The notes: generated by a model from the sequence alone, not told the origin. A stretch of 64,000 nucleotides of DNA from Hemileia vastatrix (GCA_030280995.1 JASXTE010000001.1:24941106-25005105), one strand, 5' to 3'. Counted from the first letter of the stretch, positions 1 through 11,346 are shown. Program-made: numbers and translations.

Positions 1-560
1 TTTGAGAATATAATGATATCATCAATATAAACCATAAGCCATCCTTCAATTATCTCTTTATGGAATGTGTTATCCATAACTTTTTGAAAAACTGAAGGGG
101 AATTTTTAGGGGCAATTGGCATCCTATTATACTTATAAATACCCATATGAGTAGCAATCATCATAAAAGTCTGAGAATTCTTCTCAACAGGTACCTGTTG
201 ATATCCCTTATTACCATCCAAACAGCTGATATATTTAGCACCTTGTAGGGTAGCATGTATAGATCTAATTCTGGGTAAAGGATAGATATCATCAACAGTA
301 TAAGTGTTCAATGCTCTTTAATCACCACATAACCTGGATTTATCTTTCTCATAAGAGATTAGGACAGGTGAGATAACACAATGTTTAGGTGTTTCAACTA
401 CTTTTTCAATAATATTCATTTTTAAAGGGTAGAGATATTGTCTTCAATATCCTTTCTCTTTGTGATAAAAGCTGGATAAGGCTTCTTCTTTAAAGTAGGT
501 GGTATTTCTGTCAATGGAAAAAATAATTAAAGCTTTATTTCTTCTTTTACCAATCCTCAT
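1..560 (-). pseudogene. reverse transcriptase, family A copy 1 (partial)
   Basis: Minus-strand translation gives Ty3/gypsy reverse transcriptase: DDIYPLPRI, then CLDGNKGYQQVPVEKNSQ (finger/palm with the first catalytic Asp), MGIYKYNRMP, PSVFQKVMDNTFH, and the catalytic YIDDII box near base 20. The domain runs off the left edge. A stop interrupts the CGDYRALNT motif near 318-320 and the frame is further broken upstream (about 420-560). Closest relative in the window is the reverse transcriptase at 33491-34696. RNA-templated DNA synthesis is the family role; this copy cannot encode it. Confidence 0.9.
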
Positions 561-658
561 ACATGTGATCTATGAGCAAAGGCCATAGGAAATGATTTGA
601 TCAATTTAATTATGGAATCTCTATCCTCACCAGAAAGTTGTTCTCAAAAAGAAGAATT

Positions 659-1129
659 TTAAATTTCAGACACAAGGGCAGGCATTTCTTTTGTAGATCT
701 CCCTTTATATTGAACTACAGCATGACATGTGTTCAACCCTGGTGTTAATAATTTCTTGGGGGAGGAAATTTTAAATTTTCTCTTCCCATTCATCCCCATT
801 GTGAAGCATTGGTTTGAAGGATCTAATATTATGCCATATTTGGTTAAAATGTCATTTCCCACAATGAACCAACTACTCAAGTTATCATTTTGCATGAAAA
901 CAAAATCACATATAGCTCTTACAAAACCATGGTTATATTTTAAAAATACTTTGGCTTTGTATTTACCAATAAGTGACAAAACTGAGCCATAACCTCTCCA
1001 ATTCTCAGAAATGATAGGCATAAGTTTTGATTTATAATCTTTGTCCACTGAAGCAAGTGCTTTTTCAGATACTACACTTCCTCCAGCTCCAGAATCTAAG
1101 ACAACCTCAATGTTATTTCCATTGATCAA
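659..1129 (-). pseudogene. retropepsin-like aspartic protease domain, family A copy 1
   Basis: A 156-codon open stretch holds the single-domain aspartic protease of the gypsy polyprotein. The active-site loop is VVLDSGAGGSVVS near its start; the second half has FIVGNDILTKYGI, the hydrophobic-hydrophobic-Gly element of retropepsins, followed by a NGKRKFKI basic linker. It should cleave Gag-Pol. The frame ends in a stop before reverse transcriptase, whereas in the family B element at 17494-20043 protease and reverse transcriptase are one frame. The matching domain at 34693-35214 has the same active site. Confidence 0.85.
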
Positions 1130-1164
1130 GACTGGTCCCTTGAGAGGGGCAATAATAATTGAGC

Positions 1165-2060
1165 TGTCCTAAAGGTTTTTTATGATCTCAGCATCCTCTA
1201 CTGTAGATAAATAAGTATTCTCAATATCAATATTATTTAAATAATGAATATCCTCTTCCAGAATTAATATTTCCTGGTGAGATTCATATGAGATTTTGCT
1301 GGCACAATCACTTGAAGTTTTATCCCGTGCTATTGTGTCATCAGCATTTTCCTCTGATTGCTCAACAAGATTTTTTTTCTTTTCACAAACATGGCCTTTC
1401 TGCAAAGGCTTACTTCATTTGAAGCAAATATCTGTTGCTTACTATTTGGGTGCAACAGGGGCAGAAGGTTTACCAATCTTTTCCAGAGGTTTTCGTTGGT
1501 AATTGGAGGTTTTCTCCAATGAAGTTCTAGAAATGAATCTTCTAGCCTCATACTTTTTTTAAGAAGGATCTCATCGCAAGTATTAATGAAAGAAGAAGTT
1601 TCCCTTTAGAACTCAGTCCTAGCAACTATTAAGTCTCTCAGAGACATAGGTAATTTCTAGAGGATCCTGTCCTTCCATAACTCAAACTCTATATCTGGAT
1701 CCATTGCCTTCAAGATTTCCACAAGTTTAATCAAGAACTCAATAGTTTTTTCAGTAGAAGAGCTATATCTGGTTTCTTCATATTGCCTTTGTTGAGCTAA
1801 TCTAAACTTGGAGCCACCAAATTGTGCTTTAATCAATTTCTTCCAATCTTCCCATGAGTAGTCATTCCTATGCAAGAGAACAGATTCATACCACATTAGG
1901 GCTACATTGGTAAATAAAGAAATTAACTTAGACACAATTTTTTCATCTGGTATTTTGTAAGAATTTTTCAAGTTATCAATTCTGCAAATGAATTGCTGAA
2001 AATCTGAAGAAGAATCACCATCAAATGTTGGATACTGGTCAAGTTTTGGCCAATTCTTTT
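1165..2060 (-). pseudogene. Gag capsid and zinc-knuckle region, family A copy 1
   Basis: The best-preserved block (1657-1971) encodes the retrotransposon Gag fold: ALMWYESVL, YSWEDWKKLIKAQFG, KFRLAQQRQYEETRY, ILKAMDPDIEFELWKDRIL. Downstream (about 1380-1430) is the remnant of a zinc knuckle ending in QKGHVC, with its second Cys lost; an acidic linker leads into the protease. Stops and frame changes divide the region into at least three pieces. The equivalent intact frame is in the first half of the 849-aa ORF at 17494-20043. The domain would assemble virus-like particles and bind element RNA. Confidence 0.8.
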
Positions 2061-2337
2061 AATTTGAAGGAGTCTTCTTAGTATTAGCTTTTTTCTGAGT
2101 AAGAAGAAGCTGCAACTTCTCCAATTGTGCAGTAATCTCATTTTTTAATCCTTCTGTTGAAGATCCTGGTGCATCATCAATTTTTGATGGAAACTCAGTG
2201 GTATCAACAGGCATTTCTGAATCTAATTTTACTTTAGATGAACTAGAAACAGGTAACCTTGGAGCATCCTATACCATATGTTCCTTCAAAGAAATGTTAG
2301 AATATTTTTGATCATTAAACAATGAGTTTAATTTCTC

Positions 2338-3619
2338 TTAAATGGTTATTAGTCTGGTTTTCACTCTTGGAAGACTAGATAAACTCTCATTTATTGTTGC
2401 AAAAGATAACTGGTTTTTATTTTGAAAAGAGGAATAATGATCACTCAATCTTTTCAGGTTTATCTTATCTACCTCTAGCTCCTGGAAACAGGCAGACACA
2501 GTATCTTTTAGTTTAGACAAATTTATTTTGATATTTTGCCATAAAGCAACCTTCTTTTCTTGAGTTACTTTGTAATGAAACAGATTATCAGAAACTCTCT
2601 GTAACTCACTCCTCAATGCTTGATAACCCTGTTCAGTTAAAAAACTATTATATTTCTGAGTTTATTGCATGTTGTTCATGATATGATTATTTTTAGCAAT
2701 ATAATCTCTCAAATATTCATCATTAATTTTTGCTGCATCTGGAGTGTTCCTCAATAAAGAAACAGAGTAACTTTCCAGATTCTAAAAAACTCAGGCTCAA
2801 GTGTTTCATCAATAATAGCCATATCAGGATTTATCATTGAAGTAGCAATTAAAACTAAAGGATTAGATACATTATAATATTGAGTGATTTGTCTACTCTT
2901 ATCAGCCTCTACTGGTTTCACAGTTTCATCTCTTCTTCCAGAATTACCTGAAGGAACTGAATCAGCAACAAGTAATGGTACTTAAGATTCAATAGAGGGG
3001 CTTACCAAGGTTTGGGAAAGATCTGAATATTTTTTTTCTTTTTCTGCCTCCTTAATGAGGGTGAGGATGTGTGGGGTTGAATTTACTGGGTCTTGATGGA
3101 CCTACCTGGGGCATTTGTGGCTGCTGATGTTGATACAGATAATCCCACTGGGTGTTTAACCAATCCCACTTCCACTTTGATACTTGTACCTTTTCTGGTT
3201 GCTGGGGAGCCAATGGTGGAAGATCCCTGGGGGGAGGAGGTCTCCTCTTCTCTTGAAGAAAGGCTTCTATTTTTCTTACCTTTTCTTCTAGTGAGTCTGT
3301 TCTTGCTCTCAGTCTTAAGTTCTCTGTCCTCAGTTCCTTTATTTGGGTGGAGAGATTCTTTACTTGCTGAGGTAAAGGCATTTTTTTTATTTTGAAGCCT
3401 TTGGGAAGTCCTTCTAGGGGGTTGATTGAAGGATTTTGTTCCTGAGCATTTGTCTCCACTAGTATTTCCACTTCCTCCATTTCCACATCCTGATTGGTCC
3501 AATAATTGATTAATTTGAGCCAATTTTGTAATCAAGGGAGAACTTACAGAAGTAGCTTCATCATAATCAATCAGATCCAATTCCTCTTCATGGGTAGCAG
3601 AAACACCTTGATCAGTCAT
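2338..3619 (-). pseudogene. upstream Gag-like ORF (ORF1), family A copy 1
   Basis: Start codon at 3619 opens a 178-codon frame (MTDQGVSATHEEE) with a Leu/Ile-rich segment LITKLAQINQLLDQ and a basic Arg/Ser-rich tail. The frame stops at 3083 and resumes in pieces to 2338, where a coiled-coil segment ends in LPRVKTRLI. That end matches the end of the intact 389-aa ORF1 of family B (20043-21212). The function of this rust gypsy ORF1 is unknown; position and basic, coiled-coil nature suggest a nucleic-acid-binding or Gag accessory protein. Confidence 0.6.
3052..3486 (-). CDS. overlapping alternative-frame ORF inside gypsy ORF1 (copy 1)
   Basis: A 144-codon frame starting at 3486 overlaps ORF1 in another frame. 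It reads GFKIKKMPLPQQV, then a heptad-like segment NLSTQIKELRTENLRLRAR, a Pro-rich stretch and SKWKWDWLNTQW near the end. The family B element has an ORF in the same relative frame (20666-21187) with the same order: basic start, coiled coil, KWKWDWFHQQW. Keeping a Trp-rich motif and a coiled coil in a second frame of two diverged elements suggests a real overlapping gene, but shared ancestry at the nucleotide level could also explain it. Confidence 0.45.
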   Translation of the reverse strand: MEMEEVEILVETNAQEQNPSINPLEGLPKGFKIKKMPLPQQVKNLSTQIKELRTENLRLRARTDSLEEKVRKIEAFLQEKRRPPPPRDLPPLAPQQPEKVQVSKWKWDWLNTQWDYLYQHQQPQMPQVGPSRPSKFNPTHPHPH

Positions 3620-3718
3620 TTTTTAAATTTAACTTGAACTGAGGGAAGGAAATATTAAGATGTATTAGTTTTATTTTTGCTTTTAAAAGAAAAATAAGAA
3701 AAAAAATTTAAAAATCTT

Positions 3719-4360
3719 CAGGACAAAAATCAACTGGAATAATAATCACAATTTTTATTAATTCAAAATAATTTTATAACCAGGATTAAAAGAAATCAAC
3801 TGAAGAAACAAAATTTATTTTTTAATCAATAAATTAAATTTTGATAATTATCAGGATTAAAACCAACTGAAGGATATTTAATTACCAGGACTTGATGTCA
3901 ACTGAAATAATTTTAATATAATTTATTTTATTAATTTATTTTATTGTCAGGAAAATTTGACAACTGGAAAAACAATCACTACGCAATATAGGGGGTGGAC
4001 TTGCTAGCAAGTCCTCAACCTGAACTCAGATGGAACTCAGATGGAACTCAGACTGAACTCATACTGAACCCATACTGAACTCTACTTGAACACCCACCTA
4101 AAACTGTTCTTCTGAGTGGTGTTCATTCCTGATTGTATGGCTCCTTTATCAATAGCTCAATGTGTGTTCAATCTATGGTGAGTTTGGGTCCAAGGTTGCG
4201 GACTTGCTAGCAAGTCCGCCCCCCATATTGTGTGGTGAATATTATTTTAATTTATCAGGACAAAGTCAACTGAAAAAAATATAATATAATAATAATAAAA
4301 TATTTTATATTACTTCTAGGACTAAGAACACTATAGTTCTATCCTTTTCAACTAGGAAAA
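3719..4360 (-). repeat. array of CAGGA...TCAACTG stem-loop units in the gypsy leader
   Basis: At least six short units of the form CAG-GA(n)-loop-(n)TC-AA-CTG occur at 3719, 3781, 3852, 3886, 3948 and 4256, with a variant beginning CTAGGAC near 4318. Each folds as a hairpin with outer CAG/CTG pairs, an inner stem and a 2-nt bulge. Inner stems differ but stay paired (GAC/GTC, GATT/AATC). The MITE at 3977-4237 sits inside the array. The same array occurs in the element at 30713-36983. Confidence 0.7.
3977..4237 (+). mobile_element. CACTA-like MITE, 261 bp
   Basis: Non-autonomous element with terminal inverted repeats starting CACTACGCAATATAGGGGG and ending in the complement (CCCCCCATATTGTGTGGTG), each followed by the palindrome GGACTTGCTAGCAAGTCC. 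It is flanked by the 3-bp direct repeat AAT. CACTA-type ends with 3-bp target duplications indicate the CMC/EnSpm superfamily. It has no coding capacity. Near-identical copies lie at 11347-11607 and 56717-56969. Confidence 0.85.
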
Positions 4361-4703
4361 AAAATTCCATATTACCAGACACCTCCCCCTGTAAAATGAG
4401 TGAATTAATGCCACTTACAGAGTGCTGAGTAAAAGGAAATATGTAGAGTATGAAGAGTGCAAAGTGACCCACGAATAGTAATCAATATAATTACCACGAA
4501 TATATGTGACTATAGTCAATATATAAACTTATTTTTTGGAGCACGGTTCCATTCCCAGTTGCAGTAAAAAGTAAGTCACATGGCTGATGACATTCGTCGT
4601 CTTTGTCGTATACTTGTCCTATTTTCACCTCTTTGTCAATGGTCCCTCGGTTGCTGGCTTCAAGATATCGATGCACCGTTGACTATTCGGAAAGGGCCTC
4701 TGT

Positions 4704-5440
4704 TGTCAAGGGGTCTTTCAAGTCTAGAAGGTTTTTAACAGTGGTCAAATGGCAGTGAGAAGGGGCTTTTTGGATCTCAAGATTGGGGTACATATTTCCT
4801 TATCTTTTTGATTATTTACTCAATATTAAGAGGTAAGAATAAAAATTATTATTATAATTAATGGATTAGAATTATGTGAATGTAAATACTAAAGCAATAA
4901 TAAATAGTAATAATGATTTTAGTAAAGTAAATATTTTTGCAGTATGAGTAAGTAATGGAATGATAAAAAAACAACCAAAAGAGAGGCCTTATATAGGCAA
5001 AGGAGAGACACAGCACAGCAATAAAATTCTAAAAACAGTTGTATGAGAGAGAGAGAAAAGAAATATTCCAGAAAGAGTATTTTCAAATAATAAAGTTGTT
5101 CTAAATGGAAGGTGTCAGAAAGGTGTATTTACTGTATATGACAGCAATAAATTAATGTATTTAAAATTTACTGTAAATTTCAATTTTAAATAAGTAATTT
5201 AATTTTTTTTAGATAGTTAATTTTTATTTTATTTTAGTATTAATTTCTATTTCTTTTAAACTGTCATTGAGCACAGTGTTAGAAAATAGGAATATAAGGG
5301 ACATTTTAATATTAATTTTAATTATTTGCTAACTTTACCATTTTTTAATTAGTTAATTTGTTATAGGTAAATTTAATGTAAATTATAATTAATTAAATAA
5401 TTAATTATTTTACTTGGTAAGTCTAGCAGCCTGGCTGACA
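4704..5440 (-). repeat. 5' LTR of family A gypsy copy 1
   Basis: On the plus strand the repeat starts TGTCAAGGGG and ends GCCTGGCTGACA, giving TG...CA ends. It matches the LTRs at 30713-31500, 36186-36983 and, in opposite orientation, 23085-23887. Read on the element strand, the CCTATATAAGGCCTC segment near 4985-5000 is a good TATA box; the same position in the other LTRs reads CCTATAAAAG or CCTATAAAGG. The adjacent internal bases (about 4681-4703) would be the primer binding site and resemble those of copy 3 (GAGGCC, TCCGAAT). Confidence 0.88.
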
Positions 5441-5658
5441 CTTCCAATGTATGTATATATCCACAGCGTACAATTCAATTTTGCACTACAAGTATTATTT
5501 TTGGAAAGCAACGTGGCATTGCACTCAAATTGGACCATTATGTGTTTGCATCATGTCCCAAAAGGAGGGTGGGGAAAGGCAAAAAGTTGTAATATTTTTT
5601 TGCATTTCCACAAAGCTTTCTTGATCCAGTTGTATCCCCTTTAGGGGTATCTTACTAG
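5441..5658 (+). repeat. fragment of a TIR element; empty-site copy
   Basis: Bases 5488-5658 match 23889-24013 joined directly to 24440-24475. The other copy is split by a 426-bp insertion; this one is the uninterrupted version. The right end is cut by the copia LTR at 5659, within CTTACTAG. No coding potential was seen. Confidence 0.75.
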
Positions 5659-5779
5659 TGTTATGTACCTAGGCACATATGTACTTAACTACCACGTGAC
5701 TCATGTATATATACTTTAGAGAGCGTGTCTAACTAAATCTGATTCTTTTTGGAGTAACATTACTGACACACTCACTACA
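5659..5779 (+). repeat. probable 5' LTR of the copia element
   Basis: A short segment beginning TGTTATGTACC and ending CTCACTACA immediately precedes GGTTATGGGACC, a position fitting a primer binding site, and lies about 220 bp before the copia Gag start. It interrupts the repeat at 5441-5658. Length (~121 bp) is short but within the range of fungal copia LTRs. No second LTR is available because the 3' end was lost, so the call is inference. Confidence 0.5.
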
Positions 5780-6002
5780 GGTTATGGGACCCTCTTGCGC
5801 TTGTCATTAAACTCTTTTATGCGCTCACTTCCGAATTCCAAATCCCGTCCGGCATTCTGCCCGACGTTAAACTTTTTTTGTGGCATTACACCAAGGTGGC
5901 CAAAAAAAAATTTATTTCCCCCTTATTTTCCCCCCATCAATTCACCAATTCGACAGTTTCCCCCCCAACCCTTTGCCTTAATTCAACGAGGCAATTAGTT
6001 TT

Positions 6003-9000
6003 ATGTCAACCACCCCAGTTGATACTCCTAGTCAACCTCACACCAGATCCAGAACTTGCCAATCATCACTCTCATCTGATATTTCTCATCACACAACTCC
6101 CACTCCCGCTCTTTGCACTACCACCTCCCCCATCAATTTCAACTCGAACCCTCACAACACACCTCCCCATCTTAACCCAATGCCTTCCCGCAAAACTTGT
6201 CCCACCCATCCCCTTACACTTGATGAAATCAAGCGATGGCGCAAGGAACTTAGAGGCATAGCCAAAGCCATGGTTGGCATTGCCAAACTTATGGCTGATG
6301 GTTCCAATTTCCACAATTGGGACTGGCAGATAAAGGTCGTAATGTCAAATCATCTCGGATTGTCCTCGTATGCTACTGAAGATGTTAATCGATTGACAAA
6401 CAATTTTTTCAAAAATCTGGCCTGGAACATCATATCCAACACAGTAGATGTTTCTCTTCAATGACTCCTATTACCTGACATTACATGTCAATCGGCCTAT
6501 CTTGTTCTCTTTAAAAAATTTAACCGGGCCACTCATACGTCGCACCTTTCTTATTTCAAAAACCTTAAGTCAATACCTCTTCAAAGCTTCATCTCAACTG
6601 CTAAACATTGTGCAAAGATTGATGAAATTATTGATTTTATTATACGAACTTGTTTTCTTTTTTCAAACGACTCATTCAGGGGCATAATGAAGCTAGTGCT
6701 ACTTCCACAATCAGTAGCTGAAATGTTGGCAGACATTAGTAGAGCCATTGAATCTAAAGGCGAATTACTTAACATGACGCCCGACGATTACTTCAATGAA
6801 CTCTTGATTGCTTAAAATAATATTTCCCTTCTTAAACAATCAAACGATTCATCCAACATCTCTCATCTATCTCTTAACTCCTTCAAAGCAAGAGATGATT
6901 GTCAACGTCAAAATGACTCATATCAACCACAAAACGCACAATGTCGATGCTTTGATTGCAATTCAGCAAAACATATGCAACCTGATTGTCCTTATAACCC
7001 AAGATCATCTTTTTTCTGCCCCAACCTAAAAATGTATTTTGATTTACAACAAAAAATTAATGAGTTGAATAAATCCACCAAGTTTATCAATGATGGAAAA
7101 GGGAAAGTTAAAGTGAGGATGGCGGATGTAGAGGATAAAGTAATTGAAGTGGACACTAATTCAATGGAGGCACTATCAACTGCCATAAATCATCTGGATC
7201 TCAAAAGCTTTGAATGGCAAAAAGAAACGTCACTTTCTGGTAATGAGGCTATTTTGGACTCTGGTGTGACACATCATGTTACTGGAGATGTGAGTATTCT
7301 ATAAAACTTTAAACCCCTCCCAAAACATATTCCAGTTAAAGTGGCAACTAATGGTCCACAATCCTTCATCACGGGTACCGGGGATATCAAACTTGTAGGA
7401 ATAGGATGCTCTGTCCTTCTGAAAGACGTTTTCTTTTGCCCACAAGCTAGGACAACTTTAATTTCTCTTTTTGATCTTTTCATTTCCGGAATGGTTTTCT
7501 CCATGTCCTCAGAGAAGGAATTTGTACTTACACATGATGGTACTGAGATATTCTATGGTAATATTGATACTGATGGGAGAAGGTGGATTGTAAATACTAT
7601 CAGAAGTGAAAGTTCCCCTGCTGATTCCTGGAATGCAAATGTTATTTCAAATAATCTTATTTCTGCACCAAATTCTCAATCCTCAATCTCAATTTCTACT
7701 GTTTTTATTGATGACGTAAACTCAGCATCTAATCACAGACCATATGCTGCTCCTGGATCATTGATGGACTGGAATAGACAATTAGGCCACACAAGTGATT
7801 GAATACTCAAAAAACTAATTAAATTAAACCTTGGCTCCGGTCTACCATCTGAATTTCCAAAAGGAAAGATTGATTGTGCAGATTGTGCTATTGCAAAAAG
7901 TGTCAGAAAAACGACAGCTCAACATGAAATTGCACCAGAATCTTTAATGTTGCTTATTGTTGGTGATTTAATAGGTCCAATAAAAGATGCCACTATCAAT
8001 GGTGGGTACAAATGGGCAGCCTTGTTTAGAGACTCATTTTCCACTTATGGAAAAGTTTTCCTTTTAAAAAATAAAAGTGATGCTATTGAAGCTTTCAAAA
8101 CTTTTCATGATAAAATTGCAAATGTTACCCAAAAAAGATTAATAGCTCTTAGAACTGATGGTGGTGAACTTCATAGCAATGCGATGAAAACTTACCTTAA
8201 TTCAATAGGTGCTGTTCATGAAGTCACTATGCCATACCATGCTGAACAAAATGGTACTGCTGAAAGATTCAATCGAACTGTTGGGGATATTGCTCGAACA
8301 TCTCTACTTGCCAGTGGTTTACCAAAAAGTTTCTGGGGTTTAGCTTACAAATGGGCATCTTTTGTTCATAATCGTATTCCAAACAGCAAGATAACTCAAT
8401 CAACACCACTAGAAATTGTCTATTGCACTCGACCGAATTTCAATAATATGAGAACTTTTGGTGAAACGGCTTTTGTTCATGTTCATAAAGAAATAAGAAC
8501 TAAACTGGATAATTGTGCACTAGAATGTAAAGTTGTTGGCTATTCTCAAAACAACTATGGTTGGTTATTCTGGCATGAAGGATCAGGAAGACTATTTGAA
8601 TCAGCTATGGCTAGTTTTTCTACTGGCAATCCTGAAACTCATGAAGCAGCAAATAAAGCTCCTGTCACCTCACCTTAAAAGGGATCTTTACAATCAATTC
8701 TCAACTCACTAACTCTTGGTGACTTTACTGCTGAAAAGACCATCAATGAACAAGATATATCCATTGAAGCAATGCAAATCTCTACTGCACGCTCACCAAT
8801 TCCAGTTCCCAACACTTTTAATCAAGCCATGAAATCTTCTGAAGTTAATGAATGGAAGTCCGCTTGTGATGTCGAAATGGAAAACATGTCACGACTTAAA
8901 GTCTGGTCTGAAGTAACACTCCCTCAGAATGCTGTTCCACTTAAAGTTAAATGGGTTTTTGAAATCAAACAATCTCAAACAGGCATACCAGTAAGATTCA

Positions 9001-10071
9001 AAGCCAGATTTGTTGCCAAAGGCTTCAAACAACATGAAGGTATTGATTTCAAAGAAACATTTGCTCCAACAGCAACATTTGCATCTCAACAAATCCTCTT
9101 GACTCTAGCAGCAATGTATGGGTGGAAAGTATGATCTTTTGATGTTACAGCTGCTTATCTTCACAGTGATATAGAAGAGGATCTTTGGATTGAACCACCA
9201 CCTGGAATGAATCTAACAAGACCAGGCAATGTTCTCAAACTCCACAAAGCCTTATACAGTACCAGACAAGCTGCTTGATGCTGGTGGCTACACATTGCTG
9301 ACAAACTCAAGTCTCTTGGTTTCAGTGCTAGTCAATATGATTTGAGCCTATATATCCTAAAAGAAGATTTATCAACTGGAATTGTGTGGTTACATGTGGA
9401 TGATGGAATTGTGACAGGTAATAGTGATGAAGTTTTGATGAAATTGGAAAAGGGACTGAATGGGGGGCTGGAAGTCAAGTGGTTAGAAGGTTTGGATGGG
9501 ATTGTAGGTATGAAGGTAAACAGGGTGGAAAAAGGTTTTGAATTAGACTGTCATAGGTTGATTGACAAAGTTTTGGCTGATCATAACCCTGGTAGTCTGA
9601 AGTGTAAAACACCTCTTCCAATGGATGCTAAACTTGATTCTGCCAAACCTGAAGAGACTGGAGTCAAAAGCAATCAATACCTTTCAATAATAGGTAGTCT
9701 GAACTACATTGCTATTTCTACTTGACCTGATCTTTCATTTGCAGTTAACTTCTTAGCTAGGTTCTCTCCAAAACCATTAGATCGCCACTGGTCAGCTCTA
9801 TCTCATTTTCTCAGATATCTTCAAGCAACCAAAGAACTGAAACTTCGCCTGTACCCTGACAAATCTTCAGCACCCACCTTGACAGCATATTCTGATGCAT
9901 CTTGGGGAGGTGAATGGGCAAGATCAACAAGTGGACACATTTTGTATTTGAATGGATGTCCTATATTATGGTCTTCAAAACGTCAAACTACAGTTGCTGA
10001 TTCTACTTGTTTTGCTGAATGCATAGCTATGTATCTGGCAACAAAGGACACCATCTGGATTCGTAACCTAC
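6003..10071 (+). pseudogene. copia Gag-Pol polyprotein, eight nonsense codons and no frameshift
   Basis: A single frame from ATG at 6003 covers the whole polyprotein. Gag (FHNWDWQIKVVM) is followed by a CCHC knuckle CFDCNSAKHMQPDC (~6950), protease AILDSGVTHHVTG (~7255), GAG-pre-integrase LGHTSD with CADC, integrase with GDLIGP, TDGGE and NGTAERFNRT (D, D, E), reverse transcriptase with RFKARFVAKGFKQ and LHVDDG, and RNase H with YSDASWGG and CFAECIAM. Stops lie at 6462, 6813, 7302, 7800, 8676, 9132, 9276 and 9723; five are TGA, mostly where family members have Arg. I found no frame break, so decay is by substitution. Truncated at the gypsy junction. Confidence 0.92.
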
Positions 10072-11249
10072 TGTCAGTATAGTCTAGTATATAAGTATGA
10101 TATAACAGTGTTTATTTATGGTCCTACTACTTATTGATAAATGATTTAGTGATTAAACCTCAGGGGAAGACTAATAAAATAGTTATACTCAAATAAAACT
10201 CACAATACTTGGATTTAAATGCATGCTAGTGGTGGAAAATAGATGAATAAAGTATAGTTATAGCTTATATAAAGATAAAACTAATTTATAGTGGCTTTAA
10301 TAATATATATCTAAAGGTTAATAATTGTATAGTAGTGTTTGTTAGAGTTGTAGTAATTGAATGATGATAAATAACCGTCAAAATCCCTCCTTACTTATAC
10401 CCAAATCCACTGGAGTGCACAGACCTTCAATCCAGATGATGTCACTGCTATCCCTGTCAATTACAGCACTTTGAGGGCCCATCACCTCCCCATGGCGTCC
10501 ACTTCAAGCAGTTTCAACACCCAGACCTCAAGTAAGGACCCTCCATCACTATTAATAATAACACAGATCTATACCATAAATAGAAAATCCAGATAAAAGC
10601 GGATACCATAAAGAAACAGGTAAAATAAACAGCCAAAAAGAGATTTAATGAAACCAAAAGCATATAAAGGAAACAAATAAAATTTCCAAGCCCCCAATAA
10701 CATCCCCAAGCATCCACATTAACCCAGAAATATCCTTCGAACCCATAAATCCGTGAATAACCATCCAAGGAAGTAATTTAAGTTGTCCAAACTGGGTGTA
10801 TGCGCCTGATATAGGTGTCTATGCTTCTGTAGGTGTTGTGAGTCCACTGATTTTGTCCATATGACCTAAAATAAGCAGAAAAACAAAGGTTATAGGCTAT
10901 TAAGGGGCTAAAACCCACTTATATACCTAAATATACATAATATACTGCATATTTCACTGAATATGAGATTTATGTATATATATAAGCTTATGTATGTCAA
11001 TAATTACTTCATATCACTTAAGATAAGTATATTATGACTCCATTAAAACCTTAATAAGTATTATTAGGCTATGGATAAGCTATTTAAACTACTATAAGTT
11101 GTATAATAGAATAATAATTATATATATATATAATATAATAATATATATTATTATTTTAACCTTATTTTTAAGATATAAGCTTAATTTACTTAAGGTTATC
11201 TTATTTTAAGCATAATAAATACTCAGTCCTAGGTATATCTAGGCTGACA
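10072..11249 (-). repeat. 3' LTR of family B gypsy
   Basis: Starts TGTCAGTATAGTC and ends TCTAGGCTGACA on the plus strand. It is nearly the same as 21723-22899, with scattered substitutions and a slightly more divergent patch around 10270-10340. It is followed by CTCCCTCACCCC plus an A run, which on the element strand is the purine-rich polypurine tract just before the LTR. An 84-codon minus-strand ORF (10514-10768) is open in both LTRs. Confidence 0.92.
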
Positions 11250-11285
11250 CTCCCTCACCCCAAAAAAAAAACAATAAAAAAAAAG
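11250..11285 (-). promoter_or_regulatory. polypurine tract of family B gypsy
   Basis: On the element strand this reads a long T run followed by GGGGTGAGGGAG directly against the LTR start TGTCAG. It should prime plus-strand synthesis. The same arrangement, AGAGTGAGGGAG, precedes the LTRs at 23085 and 31500. Confidence 0.7.
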
Positions 11286-11346
11286 TTAAGACATTTTAAT
11301 TAAAACTAAGGAGTGAATTAAAAAATAAAAAATATATTTTATAATA

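Larger units (their letters stand above)
1..5440 (-). mobile_element. Ty3/gypsy retrotransposon, family A copy 1 (cut by window edge)
   Basis: Minus-strand LTR retrotransposon. Reading right to left there is a 5' LTR (4704-5440), a leader with repeated stem-loops, an upstream Gag-like ORF, capsid and zinc-knuckle Gag, retropepsin and the start of reverse transcriptase, which leaves the window at base 1. The same order and closely similar proteins occur in the element at 30713-36983. All coding parts carry stops or frameshifts, so this copy is dead. A 261-bp CACTA-like MITE is inserted in the leader. The 3' LTR lies outside the window, so the target duplication cannot be checked. Confidence 0.93.
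5659..10071 (+). mobile_element. Ty1/copia retrotransposon, 3' end lost
   Basis: Gag, zinc knuckle, protease, integrase, reverse transcriptase and RNase H follow one another on the plus strand; integrase before reverse transcriptase defines Ty1/copia. It ends abruptly at 10071, in the last codons of RNase H, where the family B gypsy LTR begins. The 3' LTR is missing and no target duplication links the junction to the other end of the gypsy element, so loss probably involved recombination after insertion. Confidence 0.92.

Noticed and set aside
10514..10768. 84-aa hydrophobic ORF as a host membrane-protein gene
   Set aside because: It lies entirely inside an LTR and is duplicated in the other LTR; listed only as an observation.
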